Positions 40,542-51,598 of a DNA stretch of 64,000 nucleotides are shown one piece after another. The stretch is from Neofusicoccum parvum (taxonomy: Eukaryota; Ascomycota; Dothideomycetes; Botryosphaeriales; Botryosphaeriaceae). How positions within the stretch are numbered: the stretch's first letter is position 1; each line of letters starts with the position of its first letter. Below the pieces are notes generated by a model. The model made no database searches, had not been told where the DNA came from, and saw only the letters and a program-made list of their open reading frames with translations. Location: contig CP087213.1 in assembly GCA_020912385.1 (NCBI GenBank), forward strand, positions 1,426,001 to 1,490,000. Direction: 5' to 3'. A program made the translations under genes and the position numbers.

Positions 40542-43099
40542 TTTGGCTGGTGTTGGTCTGTTGGTTGGTCGGTGTTTGCGATTGAAAGGCCGGGGTTAAG
40601 ACGATGTTTGAAGAGCGAGTGTTTTGTTTTGCACGGCTGGCTGTCTGGCGGATGGCCTGTTTCAATGGAGGAGGTGCCGCTGTTCTTATATCTTGATCCG
40701 CGCGTGGTCCTGCACAGCCTAGGGGCGGCCATGACGCAGGGAAGAGTAGGGCTCGGTTTGGACGTTTCTCTTGCTCCGCAACGGCCGATGATCCACGGCC
40801 AAGCAGCGGTGGCAGCTCGTATTTCGTGCGGTGGCCGGCCGCGCCTGAGGCCTGATGGCACTGTAACCTCCACTTGGGACACACGCCCTACGCCTGACTC
40901 GGCAAAGCAGCCGGGCGGTGGCCAGGGAGGGGCCAGGTCGTATCGCGCGCTGGGCCTGCGGCTTTGGGCCAAGCGCGCCTGGCGGACGGCGACAGGCGCT
41001 CCTTAAACCGACGTCATTCGGCGCGCGAGGCACAGCGCAGCTGCAGCGGCGGTCGTGGCAACGGCCCGCCGACGCTTCTGCCCAATTCGACACTTGTCGA
41101 CGGCGGAGGCACACCTCGTATTCCCTGTGCCTCTCGTCGCGTGCCAGCTGCCAGTGTCCGCCCGGCACAGGGCAGCTTGCCCTGCCCGCTGCAGCAGGTT
41201 TAGGGCGGCCGGGGTCTGTAACAATGGCACGCAGGACCACGGCCGAGGCGAGCGCGACGGGTGTGGCGGCGATGGCTGCGTTAAGCTCTGGCGCCACCAA
41301 AAATAACAGGGAGCACCCACTATTGTTTCTCGCTCTGAGCACACTGCCGCTGGCCCTCGGCGCCGCTTGGCACCATCATGAGGCTGTGCGGCTCGACAGC
41401 GCGCTGTCGGGAAAGCCGAGGACACAGCCTGGTCCTTGGTTGCCGTCCGCATCACGGTCCCAAACCAGTCGGAGCCCGAAAAACTCCTCTCCCGCCTTCT
41501 TCTCGACATCACAGCGCTCCGCACTGCTGCCACCGCTGCGCCGCTTGGTCGTTCCGGACGCCCCGGAGCACACCGCTGCGTCGGGCTGGCTCGCTGCCGA
41601 TCGTGAGGCTGAGACTGGTCCTGGTGATCTCCTATCACACAGTTTCTCCGAGATGCTGCCAGCTCGGTGGTCGGACTTTCTTCTAGAAGACTGAATCAGC
41701 CCATTGATAATCAATCGTGCACGGCTGGCAGTCCGTCATGGCCGCGTCCTATTTTCGGATCACACCGCGCTATCACAGTACAGCTCACCCGATGCCGACA
41801 CTCCTCCTTACGCACTGGCGCTGGATCGAGTCGAAGAACAACGAGCATGTGAGAATTCTTTGTTTCTGGAGAAACGGACGTAGTACATGTCGATCACCCA
41901 AGCGAGCCCCAAGCCGCTGAGCCGCCCACCCGCCGTTGGGTCCGACGTAATTTCCTCGTAGCAGCTGCCCCATGGGTGTTAGCTAACCGCTTTTTGCGGA
42001 GAAGCATGAGGTAACGGGGCTATTACCTTGAGACGACGGATCCCACGTTGTGCGCCCATCACCATGTCGCTAACACGCATGAGAAGCGGTTCTCTTTGAG
42101 CTGAAATGCTGACCATCAGGGCGGACATCACACAGAAAGCGTAGATGATTGTGGAAATTGCGTCAGATGGAGACGCCCTAAAGTTCAAACGCTCCTTCAT
42201 TGCGCAGCGAAAATTCTTGCTGGTCTTCCAGATGCGTTTTGTTCCGTAAGGGTGCTAGGCCACGGTGTCACTGTGTTCTCAACCAGAATGCGAGGCGAGA
42301 GGAACTGTTTGGCCCCAAGTGTTGCGCTGCGCAGCGAGGGCAATGACTACGTCAGGAACTGTGTTGGGGCCTGAGATGATCAGCACGGAGTGTTCCTGGA
42401 CGGCGTGCAACAAGAAGCGAACTGCCCGGGTTTTGGGGAAGTCTTTCCAAATTGAGATTGCACCTCGTAAACGTAGGGCGCTTCTATATTCGTCGAGACA
42501 GGGAAGATGTACATGGCCTTGAGTAAGTGTAACGTTGACAGAGGTGGTTCTCCGTTGTGAGAAGCTGAGACAATCTGAAGCGCTGATTTCTGGAGTGCGC
42601 GTTCTCATACCAGTTCCGGAGCTCAGGACAAGGTTGAATACGACGGGCAGGACCCGAAGCTGCACATGGAACGGCCCGTATCATGCAAGTTGGCTGTGGA
42701 ACGCCCGAGAACATCCGCGGCCAAGTCCTTGAAGCTAAGTGTGACAATGCCAGACAATCACGAAGTAAGTAAAACAAGTTATTCAGTGTGTGGAACCAGA
42801 AACTGATTTCGCAATGCCGACCTGAAGACTGAACACGAAAAGAAGACGAGCAGAGTAATCAAGCGGTGAAAAAAACGATCATAGCAGATTCAGATCGGCG
42901 CGGCGAGCGGAGGAACGGCTCATACTCGTATCATTTTTCAAAGTCCACAGTGTTACACAAAGAGGGCAGACGGACAGCTGCAGAGATTTACCCACTCAGT
43001 TTTTCTTCCTGACAGTTGCTTCCAAGCCAAATCCAGAACATAGACTGCTAAATATTGACCTTCTGTCAAAGGTCCAAATCGCAAAGTAGTAAATGCACT
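40542..43099. other. Long intergenic stretch with a possible gene relic
   Basis: The PhiA-side 1.1 kb is GC-rich promoter DNA. From about 41.7 kb the composition changes. A minus-strand frame at 42279-42665 contains a protein-like run (AISIWKDFPKTRAVRFLLHA followed by EHSVLIISGPNTV), and another hydrophobic frame lies at 41979-42200. I could not build a gene around them and recognise no family; a decayed gene is possible. Confidence 0.4.
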
Positions 43100-44836
43100 C
43101 TACTGCCAGAAGCAGAGCTTGCCGCTGGCCGTACCCGCTGCAATCCAGTCCATGCTCGGATGAAACTGTGCCACAGCCGGAACAGCTGTGATCCCATCAC
43201 CTCCAAGTTGCGCGAGCTGCTCTCCCTTACTGGTATAGACGTCGACGAACCGGTTCATGTTGCCTATGCAGAAGCGTTGCACACCGTCCTGTGGCATTTG
43301 TTGCCATTGCGCCCGCAATCTGGTTCGGGTCAGCTTACACAAGTCGATGTCTGTGCGTCAATTGACTCACATGGTCACCCATCTACCGGTTTGGTTGTTG
43401 TGAGGAATAATTGTCGCAGGCTCCAATTTCTCGTCGCTCAACTGAGCGCCAGGCTTCCAGTCGCTGCAATTGCTGAAGTCGTAGATTTTGACAGTATCAT
43501 CGTAGGAAGCGGTAGCAACGTTGCCAACTGGGTTGAATGCGGCATGCGATACGGATAGCCTGCTTTCATGCTCACCTAGCAACGCCGGTCTCCGAGTATC
43601 ACCCTTACCGGTGATTTTGCGCAAGTCCCAGACCTTCATTGTGCGATCCAGAGAGGCAGTTGCGAAAAGGTGCTTATGGATGGGGTGCATGCTGAATCCA
43701 CCAATCTTCTTCTCTGAGAGTTGGAAGAGTTGGGTGCCACCGGTGTTGTCTGGAGGAGTCCGTATATCGTGCATGCCAAAGCTGCCGTCAAGCGTCGAGA
43801 AGTATACGACATTTGGTGTTCCAACGTCAACGCCAGAAAGAGGCGCGTCCTCGGATTTGTCCGCCGGTGCGTACACCTCTACAGCCACGCCCTTATTGAG
43901 ATCTAACTTACGCACGGATGAGTCGTACGATGCTGAGAATAAGGCATGTGATTCGGTTGAGCTGAATTGGGATGCCGATATCGTCCGTGTGTGTATTTTG
44001 AATGTTGTCACTGCTGGCTCGGCTTCGTCGTCTTCTTCGTCGTCTTCAGCCTTCTCGGCCTTGACCTCAGCGACATTCTGCGAGCCGTCAAAAAGCCCCA
44101 GGTTACCCATTTTGTCTCCCGCAAATATTAGCGCCTTTTCCGTAGTCGGATGGAACCCCATGGAATATATGCGTTCTGGCGTTAGCTTGATTTCTATGCA
44201 TCCGTCAGATTATGCTCAACGACGATCAGGTTGGTCAAGTGGGTGTCTCACGGTTTGGTTCAAACCCTTCCCAAAGCTGAAGCCCGTTCATCTTCTCGCG
44301 CAAAGCCCTAAGCTCCTTGTCTGTTGTCTTTTTTACATTATCCGCGGTAAAGGTCCTCTCATATGGCTTGGCCGGACCGACACCGGACAAGAAGTTTCCG
44401 CTTTGGTTCCAGTGTTGGCCAGCGACAACAATGTCACTAAGGTTTAGGTCATCGCTAACACGCTGTCGCTTCGCTCGTTCGGCCTCTTGGAGTGCTGCGT
44501 GCTCATCCTCGGCTTTTCGTTTGGCAACCTCGCTATCGGCGACAATTCCCCGCAGTCGAGAAGACGTTCTCCTATGGCCATGTTAGCATCTACATGTTAG
44601 ATCTTGGCCAGAACATACACCTACCGCGGTACCACCTCTTCCTTCTCCCTCTTCACAGCAGCCTTCTTCTTTTCTTTCTTTGCCGGCGTTGAAGAGCGCG
44701 ACTTCGCAGCTGCTGGCGCAATGCCTGCTTGTTGTGCATCGAGCTGAAGAGTCCGCAGAAGGGCCTGGTTCTTCGCGATTTGTTCCTGGCGTTTGAGCTC
44801 ATACTCGCTCAACTGTGGTTTTGCGCCACGAGCCAT
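43100..44836 (-). CDS. CMR1: WD40 DNA-damage-binding protein CMR1
   Basis: Four exons, 44836..44625, 44571..44252, 44193..43371 and 43319..43100, give 524 aa (introns of 53, 58 and 51 nt). The N-terminus is a basic coiled stretch ([20 protein letters not shown]) followed by Lys/Glu-rich sequence. The family block [16 protein letters not shown] comes before a WD40 propeller: [68 protein letters not shown] and [20 protein letters not shown]. The acidic insert [16 protein letters not shown] is typical of fungal members. Yeast Cmr1 binds UV-damaged DNA and marks the intranuclear quality-control compartment under replication stress. The promoter is shared with the Mtf2-like gene (286 bp) and contains an ACGCGT box. 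Confidence 0.93.
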
Positions 44837-45008
44837 AGTGTTGCGTGGGGGGCCGGATTGAGATGCAAATGTGCAAGCAGAAATGAGAAGGTCGAATCCT
44901 CGACGTAGCAGCCCACAGAGAGGTGTGGACGAGGTGTGGATGTGGTGAGGATGTCTTTGCGACAAAAGCGCGGATGCGACGGTGAAGTCATTCACTAGTA
45001 GCGCCTAG

Positions 45009-45014
45009 ACGCGT
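45009..45014. promoter_or_regulatory. MCB (ACGCGT) element in the CMR1/Mtf2-like divergent promoter
   Basis: A perfect palindromic ACGCGT lies 173 bp upstream of the CMR1 ATG, amid further CGCG steps. MBF uses this site for G1/S expression of DNA-replication and repair genes in yeasts. The effect here is inferred. Confidence 0.4.
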
Positions 45015-45122
45015 CGTCGCGTGCTCGCGCGATCTGCGGAATTTCTTCGGTCGCTACTTCAGTTTTTGGCCACTGAGAACCTCAAGCTCTTTTGACACCC
45101 TCCATCATTCCTACACGCCGAC

Positions 45123-46382
45123 ATGGCGTCCCCAAGCGCGGCCCAGCGGGCATTAGCTCCGCTCAATACTACTCTGCTGCCTTTCCTTTACCAGACCCGG
45201 ACCATTCTAGGCCAGAACTCCCGCCGATTTCCCGCTCGAACACGCGCCCAGATCAGGCGCATCAATGTCGCCAGCGAAATTGCCAATCGACGTCGCCCCC
45301 CTCCAAGCTCGTACAGGCGGGAAGAATCAGACAGCAACTCCTCTCACGATGTTCCATTCGAGGGACAGCAGTCGACACCTTTCCACAAACAACGCAAGTC
45401 GACAATTACGGATTCCGAGCGGCAAACATTCGAAAAACTCTTTAAGCAATATTCTGCAACGAAAGAGCCGAAGTCGATAGGGCTAGACAACATCTCTGAG
45501 GACTTGTCAGGTGCTGCTGAGGACACTCTGAACGCTATTCTTGATGGTGCCATCGCCAAATTGCACCCTGGTTCACAGGTTTCCGCAAGTGGTATGACGC
45601 CTCGGACACGGAGAAAGCTTCTGAGGCAGCAGGCTATGAGCGCTGAGGAGCGGGATGCGCCGCTCAGAAAGGCTCAGAAAGAACAATTCGAACACGTGGA
45701 AAAGCTGTTGAGGGAGGCAACAAGTGATGTGGAACTATGGAACGTGTTGGAGAACGAAGTTTTCTCTGTCATACGGCGATTGAATTTGGACGCGCCGCAA
45801 TTCTTCGCGGGCCAGGAAGACGAAGCTACCAAGAAAGAGGAGGAGAAGGAGGAGGAGGAGGAGGAGGAGGAGGAGGAGGAGGAGGGAAATCCTGAGGAAG
45901 ACAGCGAGTCCTTCTCCGAGTTCCAAATCATTGGCCCTAACTATCCATCATTCATGCTCATTGCCATGCGTCAGCTACGCGTGGATTTCCCGGGATCGAC
46001 ACTGGCCCTGGCGTTACTTCCCGCCATCAAAAGCCTCGGGCGGGGGTCTTATGCTTTGGGTGCAAGCACTGAACTCTACAACGAGTTGCTCGCCATGGCC
46101 TGGCTTACCTACTCCGACTTCCAAGGAATTGACGACCTCCTGCAGGAGATGGAGAATGGCGGGATCGACTTCGACACGAATACCCTCGATCTACTCGATA
46201 GCATCAAGAAGAATGCTCTAGATGCAAAGTCAGGCCGACTTGGCGATGGCGCAAGCGCCGTGTTGGAGATGGATCGCTTCAAACGTGGGATCAGAAGGCT
46301 GCAACGATGGAGAGATGAGATTAGAATGCGTATGGAGACCGAGGCGATACGTCAGGCCAAGGGGTATGAGGTGCAGCTGTAG
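45123..46382 (+). CDS. Mtf2-like mitochondrial protein
   Basis: A single exon of 419 aa. The first about 65 residues are rich in Arg/Ser/Ala and poor in acids (RALAPLNTTLLPFLYQTRTI, RRFPARTRAQIRRINVASEI), a mitochondrial presequence pattern. The C-terminal half matches the Mtf2/Nam1 C-terminal domain: EHVEKLLREATSDVELWNVL, FMLIAMRQLRVDFPGSTLAL, LPAIKSLGRGSYALGASTEL and LYNELLAMAWLTYSDFQGID. Yeast Mtf2 couples mitochondrial transcription to RNA processing and translation through the RNA polymerase. An acidic run (about 18 Glu from a GAG/GGA microsatellite) interrupts the domain and probably forms a surface loop. It is followed in the same direction by COQ9, also mitochondrial. Confidence 0.85.
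   Translation: MASPSAAQRALAPLNTTLLPFLYQTRTILGQNSRRFPARTRAQIRRINVASEIANRRRPPPSSYRREESDSNSSHDVPFEGQQSTPFHKQRKSTITDSERQTFEKLFKQYSATKEPKSIGLDNISEDLSGAAEDTLNAILDGAIAKLHPGSQVSASGMTPRTRRKLLRQQAMSAEERDAPLRKAQKEQFEHVEKLLREATSDVELWNVLENEVFSVIRRLNLDAPQFFAGQEDEATKKEEEKEEEEEEEEEEEEGNPEEDSESFSEFQIIGPNYPSFMLIAMRQLRVDFPGSTLALALLPAIKSLGRGSYALGASTELYNELLAMAWLTYSDFQGIDDLLQEMENGGIDFDTNTLDLLDSIKKNALDAKSGRLGDGASAVLEMDRFKRGIRRLQRWRDEIRMRMETEAIRQAKGYEVQL
45848..45885 (+). repeat. In-frame GGA/GAG trinucleotide microsatellite
   Basis: About twelve consecutive GGA/GAG units encode a Glu run inside the Mtf2-like gene. The phase is kept, so length changes would alter only the Glu count. Confidence 0.92.
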
Positions 46383-46683
46383 AGCGATTTAGGAAAGCTT
46401 GCCGCCGCGGCATTGATGCAAGGCGGACGCAGCCGAACCGTAGCCGTAATGAGAACCATCCCTCCAACTCTGCCATGCGAGAGACTTATGCGCGTAATGC
46501 CGAATTTATGTCAAATCAAGCCCGCTGTGTTTGGAGCCAAGTATCATTAGAGGGCCTGTCAATCGGGCTCGGCGACGTTAGATTCGGTGGTCGTGACATC
46601 AGACCATTCGTGCAGAGAGCTCCGCGGCCGCGGGCCAAGAGCTGCGCAAATAGCTGGGAAAGCCTCGACAGCAACACAACACC

Positions 46684-47546
46684 ATGGCTTCGACAGCACG
46701 CACGGTTCGACCAGCTTTTGGCAAGCTACAGAGGTCGCTCCTGCGGCCCAATGCATCGCAGCTGTTGCGCTACCACTCGTATGAGCATGCCCAGCCCGCG
46801 CCGTACCCGCCCGCAGAATCCGCAATCCTCTCTGCCGCGCTCTCCCATGTCCCGACACACGGCTTCACCAACACCGCCTTGCAGCTCGGCGCTCGCGATT
46901 CCGGCTATCTCGATGCGTCGACGAACCTCTTCCCGCGCGGATCCTACGACCTGATACAATACCACCTCGCCACCCGACGGCTGGCGCTCCGCGATGCCGT
47001 GCAGTTTCCGCAGGACGGCGACAACTCTGGAAGGCGACTGGGGACGGGAGCAAGAGTCAGGCTGTTGACACTGGAAAGACTTCGGGCAAATGCACCGATT
47101 GTCTACCGTTGGCAAGAGGTAAGAGCTCTGCCCTAGCTGGGACGTCGGCCGTTGCATGGGCCTTGCGGAGCAGACTGTCACAGACCCGGCTCTGACGTTG
47201 TTCATTTCCACAGGCCCTGGCCATCATGGCCCAACCTACGTACGTGCCAGACTCACTTGCGGAGCTTGCAAAGCTCGCCGATGAGATCTGGTTCCTCGCT
47301 GGCGACACCAGTGTAGACAGCAGCTGGTACACCAAGCGAGCGAGTTTGTCGGCCATATATTCTGCGTCGGAGGTGTTCATGACCCAAGACCAGTCTACGG
47401 ACTTTAAGGATACCGAGCGATTTCTCGACTCAAGGCTAGAGGATCTGAGGAAGATTGGAGGGGCCACCAGCGCGCTTTCGGAGTGGCTTGACTACACCGG
47501 CCACTCGGTCGTGAATGTACTGAGGAGCAAGGGCATGCGTATATAG
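46684..47546 (+). CDS. COQ9: Ubiquinone biosynthesis protein COQ9
   Basis: Two exons, 46684..47118 and 47214..47546, give 255 aa with a 95-nt intron. The N-terminus is a mitochondrial presequence (MASTARTVRPAFGKLQRSLL). The family region then reads ESAILSAALSHVPTHGFTNT, LQLGARDSGYLDASTNLFPR and LRANAPIVYRWQEALAIMAQ, with the C-terminal domain LADEIWFLAGDTSVDSSWYT, TKRASLSAIYSASEVFMTQD and FLDSRLEDLRKIGGA. COQ9 is a TetR-like lipid-binding matrix protein that presents the ubiquinone intermediate to the COQ7 hydroxylase in the CoQ synthome. No key region is missing. It lies about 300 bp downstream of the Mtf2-like gene, same strand, with separate transcription likely. Confidence 0.95.
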
Positions 47547-48002
47547 GCGGAACTGGTCCGCATTCCGGCCAAGTAAATAGAATAGGTGTATTTTTAGCAA
47601 AAAGGCCAATTGTTTCTTGTTTGTTGGCGCCAGGATGCGGGCGACCAAAGCACTGCAACTTTTGGCAAGGCAGGGAAGGATAGAGTTGCTGTGTACGGAT
47701 TACGGTAGCTGCAGTATCGCGCGCTCGTCGGCGAACAAACCGCCGACCGCATCATCATCGGAAATCTGGGGAAGCCTACAGGCAACCAAGCTCCAACCTC
47801 ACTTCTGAGCCCGACTTTCGCGCGCTGTGTCCGTTTGGCCTGCCACAACCTCCCTCCAAGCTGCCCACGCGGCGTCAGTGACTGAACGCGTACTGTCTAC
47901 AGCTGCCCCACTTCGCCGCAGAGAGCTCCGCTCGTCACCATCCGCCGTCCACCTCCGTCTGATCCGATTCTACACAGTCACCACGTCACCGACACACACA
48001 CC
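47547..48002. other. Short intergenic stretch, COQ9 3' flank and CSN3 promoter
   Basis: No gene or RNA is visible in these 456 bp. The right end is pyrimidine-leaning just before the CSN3 ATG. Confidence 0.6.
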
Positions 48003-49665
48003 ATGGCGGACGCCGCTGTGATATTCAATTTTCCTCCGGACCAGGCTGCGCTGGAACAGCTCTCGCCCGCCGAATACGACCAGCACATTCGCCAGTACGT
48101 CGCGCAGCTCGGCCGCATAAACAAGGCCGTTTGGGTGGTCGGACAGCTTGGAGACCAGAACTTGCTAGAGGTATGCTCTGGCGTTGATGCACCTCGTGGT
48201 GATAGAGGGAGTTCTGACACAAGCAATGCAGATCCTCAACCCTGCCGTCAATTCGATACCATACCTCTACGTCCTCACCCACCAGCTCTCCACCAAGGTC
48301 GATGCAGCCAATATCGCACTACAGGTTCCAGATGATTGTCGTCCGTCGGGCGAGCTGTGGTTGAAGCTCATCAACTTCCTCAACGTGTTCGATCCCATAC
48401 AGATGCGCTATGTCGGCGGGGACTGGAGGATGGCCGTGGAGTACGTCGACAAGATCGTCCGCCTTATGGATACTGTACGTCGTCGGTTCTGCGAAAGAAT
48501 CATAGGAATATGCTGACATCTTGCGCATAGCCTGCCATTGGCCTAGTGCCAATCCGCACCGCCATAAGCCGCATGGATCCCACCATGGGTACCTTCACGT
48601 CGCTCCACCTGCTATATCTCCGCCTGTGCCATGAAGTCAGAGCTTACTACGAGGCATTGCCGGTTTTGGACCAGTACATCCACAGCTTCCCTTCGCAGCC
48701 GATCGCAGGTGCAGAGTTCACCTTGCCATGCGCGGACCACTTCACGAGCGCAGGCTACATCACCCAACGCTCCTGGATTTCAGATAGAATCACTGCCGCG
48801 GATGTTCACGAATACTTCCTTCTCGGGGCCAACACTTACTTGGCCTTGCGCCAATACAAGCAGGCTCAGCTGTTCCTGGAGTACATTCTGACAGCACCTA
48901 CACAAAACGTTGCAAGTGGCCTCATGGCTGAAGCATACAGGAAGTGGGTCTTGGTTGGATGTTTGGTCGATGGTGGTGTAAGTACTCGGCTCCTCAGACG
49001 TATTGCCTTGTACCTGACTATGAGCTCCACAGCCGTCTCAGACGATCAAGACAGCCAACACCCATGCACTCAGGACAATCAAAACGGCTTCTAAGGCCTA
49101 CGAAACGGTAGCTGAGATCTTCCAAGGTGGTGACCCTACCCGACTCCAGGCCGAAATAGATGTCGGCGCTCAGATCTGGAATGAGGATGGTAACACTGGA
49201 CTCGTGAGGGAGGTCCAGGAACACCAGGCGAAACTTTTCGTCAAAAACCTGCAGAAGACGTATGCGGCGGCTCCTGTTTCCACAGTGGCCAAGTGGCTCG
49301 GACAGACGCCTGATGCTGCCGAGGCCTACCTGAAGGATTTGATCGACGATGGCTTCCTGAATGCTACAATTGAGCAGAGCGCAGATGGACAGCAGATCCT
49401 GCGCTTCCACTCGGAACTGGCGACTGGACCACGCAAGACCAAAGAACAGCAGCTTTCCGAGCTTATGGCTCAAACGAATAGGACCAACGAGCTAGCTGAA
49501 CACGTCAAGGCTGCCACACAGAGGCTGAGCCTGAGCAAAGAATACGTGGAGTTTGCGAAGAAGAAGGCACGCCAGAAGGACGACTCTGGCCAACCCCTGG
49601 GCGAGACGATGGACACGTCTTGGGATGCATACGACCAGGACGAGGACATGATGGCGGATTTGTGA
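48003..49665 (+). CDS. CSN3: COP9 signalosome complex subunit 3
   Basis: Four exons, 48003..48170, 48232..48474, 48531..48977 and 49033..49665, all joined in phase 0 with introns of 55-61 nt, give 496 aa. The helical-repeat part reads SPAEYDQHIRQYVAQLGRIN, INFLNVFDPIQMRYVGGDWR and HLLYLRLCHEVRAYYEALPV. The PCI region covers LVREVQEHQAKLFVKNLQKT, VSTVAKWLGQTPDAAEAYLK and GFLNATIEQSADGQQILRFH. A charged C-terminus (WDAYDQDEDMMADL) follows. The COP9 signalosome removes NEDD8 from cullins and controls development and secondary metabolism in filamentous fungi. RPN3 of the proteasome lid is the paralogue to exclude; the N-terminal IPYLYVLTHQL and overall length fit CSN3 better. Confidence 0.9.
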
Positions 49666-51598
49666 TGAGGGTTGCAGTTGCTATGTCAGCATGATTTCAC
49701 GACGTGGAGGGTTCGCATGGTGCCGGCGTCACGGCGCGTATCAGGAAGAGCTAATACAGGAATGATGGGAGATTGGGGCAGTGGGCTGACGGAGTATGGA
49801 CATCCGGGCGGGACTTGCGCCCTTTAGCTTAAGATGGTGCACGAGTGCATCCGGGGCTACCGGGTCTGGCCAGTGGCTAAGGTAGACACACTCGAAACCG
49901 GGTGTAATGAAGCTCTAGCGGGCGCCCTCAGGCATTAGACAGTGTTTCTTTTGCGCCAGATGGTGATACACGTCGCTTCGGGGCTCCGGAACGGCGGATC
50001 ATGGACGATATCGCAAACGTCTTAAGGGTCGCAAGCTGGCAGATCCTTCCGGATTGGCAGCCGTGAGCTATATGAGCCTTGTCTGGGAAGGGCGGCGAGC
50101 GCACAACCACGAGTCGCTGGTATGGAGAATCCAGACGTGAGCTGCCTCAGCGGCAGCCGAGGGGGCAGAGCACGCCACCAACGGGACAGGCCCGCCTCAC
50201 GCGCGGCGGTGGAAACGCGAGTCAGACCAGCTATCGACGTCCACGGAGTATGGTCAGTCGCGCTGCGTAGCACATGGCAGCAGAGGGCCGCTGCTAGGCT
50301 GGCGGCCGCCAGTTTTCCTGTTTCGCTGTTTCATGTCACTGACCAAGAGTTCGTCGTGGAACGCGGCCCTGTGCGCAGAAAATAGCCCGCCACGCCCGCG
50401 GAGGATGCAGCAGGTCTCAGATTCGGCCGGGATGGGCGCTGCGCAGCGCGGGCAAGGATGTCCCACGTGCATCCGTTCCACAGGTCAACGAGCTTGGGCG
50501 TTCTGCACGCGCGATGTCATCCGCATCAAGCTTAACAGCGTGTGGCCCTCTCGTCGCGTCGCAGCGGCCCCCTTGCCTCGGCGGGCGGCTTGGGGAGTGT
50601 TCCTGAAGATGCGGGCGCAGGCGGGCAAGATCAAGATCGCATGGCGGGCGGGGCCCTGGGGACGGGCCCCAGGACCCTGCGGGCTGGGCGGCGGCCGCGC
50701 TGCGATAATGCGGCCGGGCAGCAGGCCGCGTTAGCATTAAGAATTGCGCAAGCACGCTGGGCGGGCGCGCGCGCTCGGGTTTCTGGCGTCTGTGTCGGCG
50801 TCGGCGTGGGAGTTGGGCGGTGCGGGAGGGGGCCAGCGGACGCGCCGTGCTTCGATCCCTGCATCTGGGGTGCTGAGCATGCGGCTCAGGGCCTCTCCCC
50901 AACCGCCGCGCGCAGCGACGATGCTGGCTTGCCGCCGGCGCTGCTCGCTGCTGGCTGCTGGCTGCTGGCTGCTGGCTGCTGCGGGCTGCTGGCCGCCGGC
51001 TGCTGCTGCCACGGCCGCGGCCGCTGCTGCGCGCCGGGCGGGCCCTGGCGACTGCTGCGCGCGCCGGTTATTAGGCATCGCGATCTGCAGCGGCCGTCGA
51101 CTCGTACGTTTGCCTAGGTGCGCGACAAAAGGACCCTGCCTCCGACCAGCGCGCCGTGAGCGAGCCCTTTGGCACGAGCCGTCGCCCAGGCCCAGTGCAC
51201 TGCCGTGACCGCCCGCCATACATATCTCGGGGGCGCCGCATCCATCGCGATCGACAGCGCCGAGAGAGACTCCTGCTGCGCGGCTCTCGAAGCCACAAGC
51301 GCGGCCGCCCTCTCACCCCCCCTGTTCATCACTCAAGGGGCCGGACCACTCACAACACCGTCAGCGCAGCGCCTCCAACCCGTAACCAGCCTGGAGAGCA
51401 GCACAACATCCGCCCCGGCCCCAGATCGCAGTCCCCTTTTCCACGCGGCCGCGACGAGGCTTCGGGCAACAGCAGCAGCACCGCGCACACGCTCCCGCTC
51501 CGGCTCGCATGCATGAACTAGGCGCATGAGCTTCGATTATTTGGGGCTTCGTCTCTTACCGCCAATTGGCCTCGACCGGACGGCCTTTACCTAGGACG
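49666..51598. other. Long GC-rich intergenic stretch, no gene seen
   Basis: The 1.9 kb before the MIT gene holds overlapping GC-driven frames on both strands and a CTGCTGG heptamer array. No recognised motif or RNA gene. Confidence 0.5.
50948..50981 (+). repeat. Heptamer tandem repeat (CTGCTGG x4 plus CTGCTG)
   Basis: Four exact head-to-tail CTGCTGG units and a partial fifth are readable, within a wider GCTG-rich segment (about 50930-51010) about 620 bp upstream of the MIT-domain gene. Confidence 0.9.
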
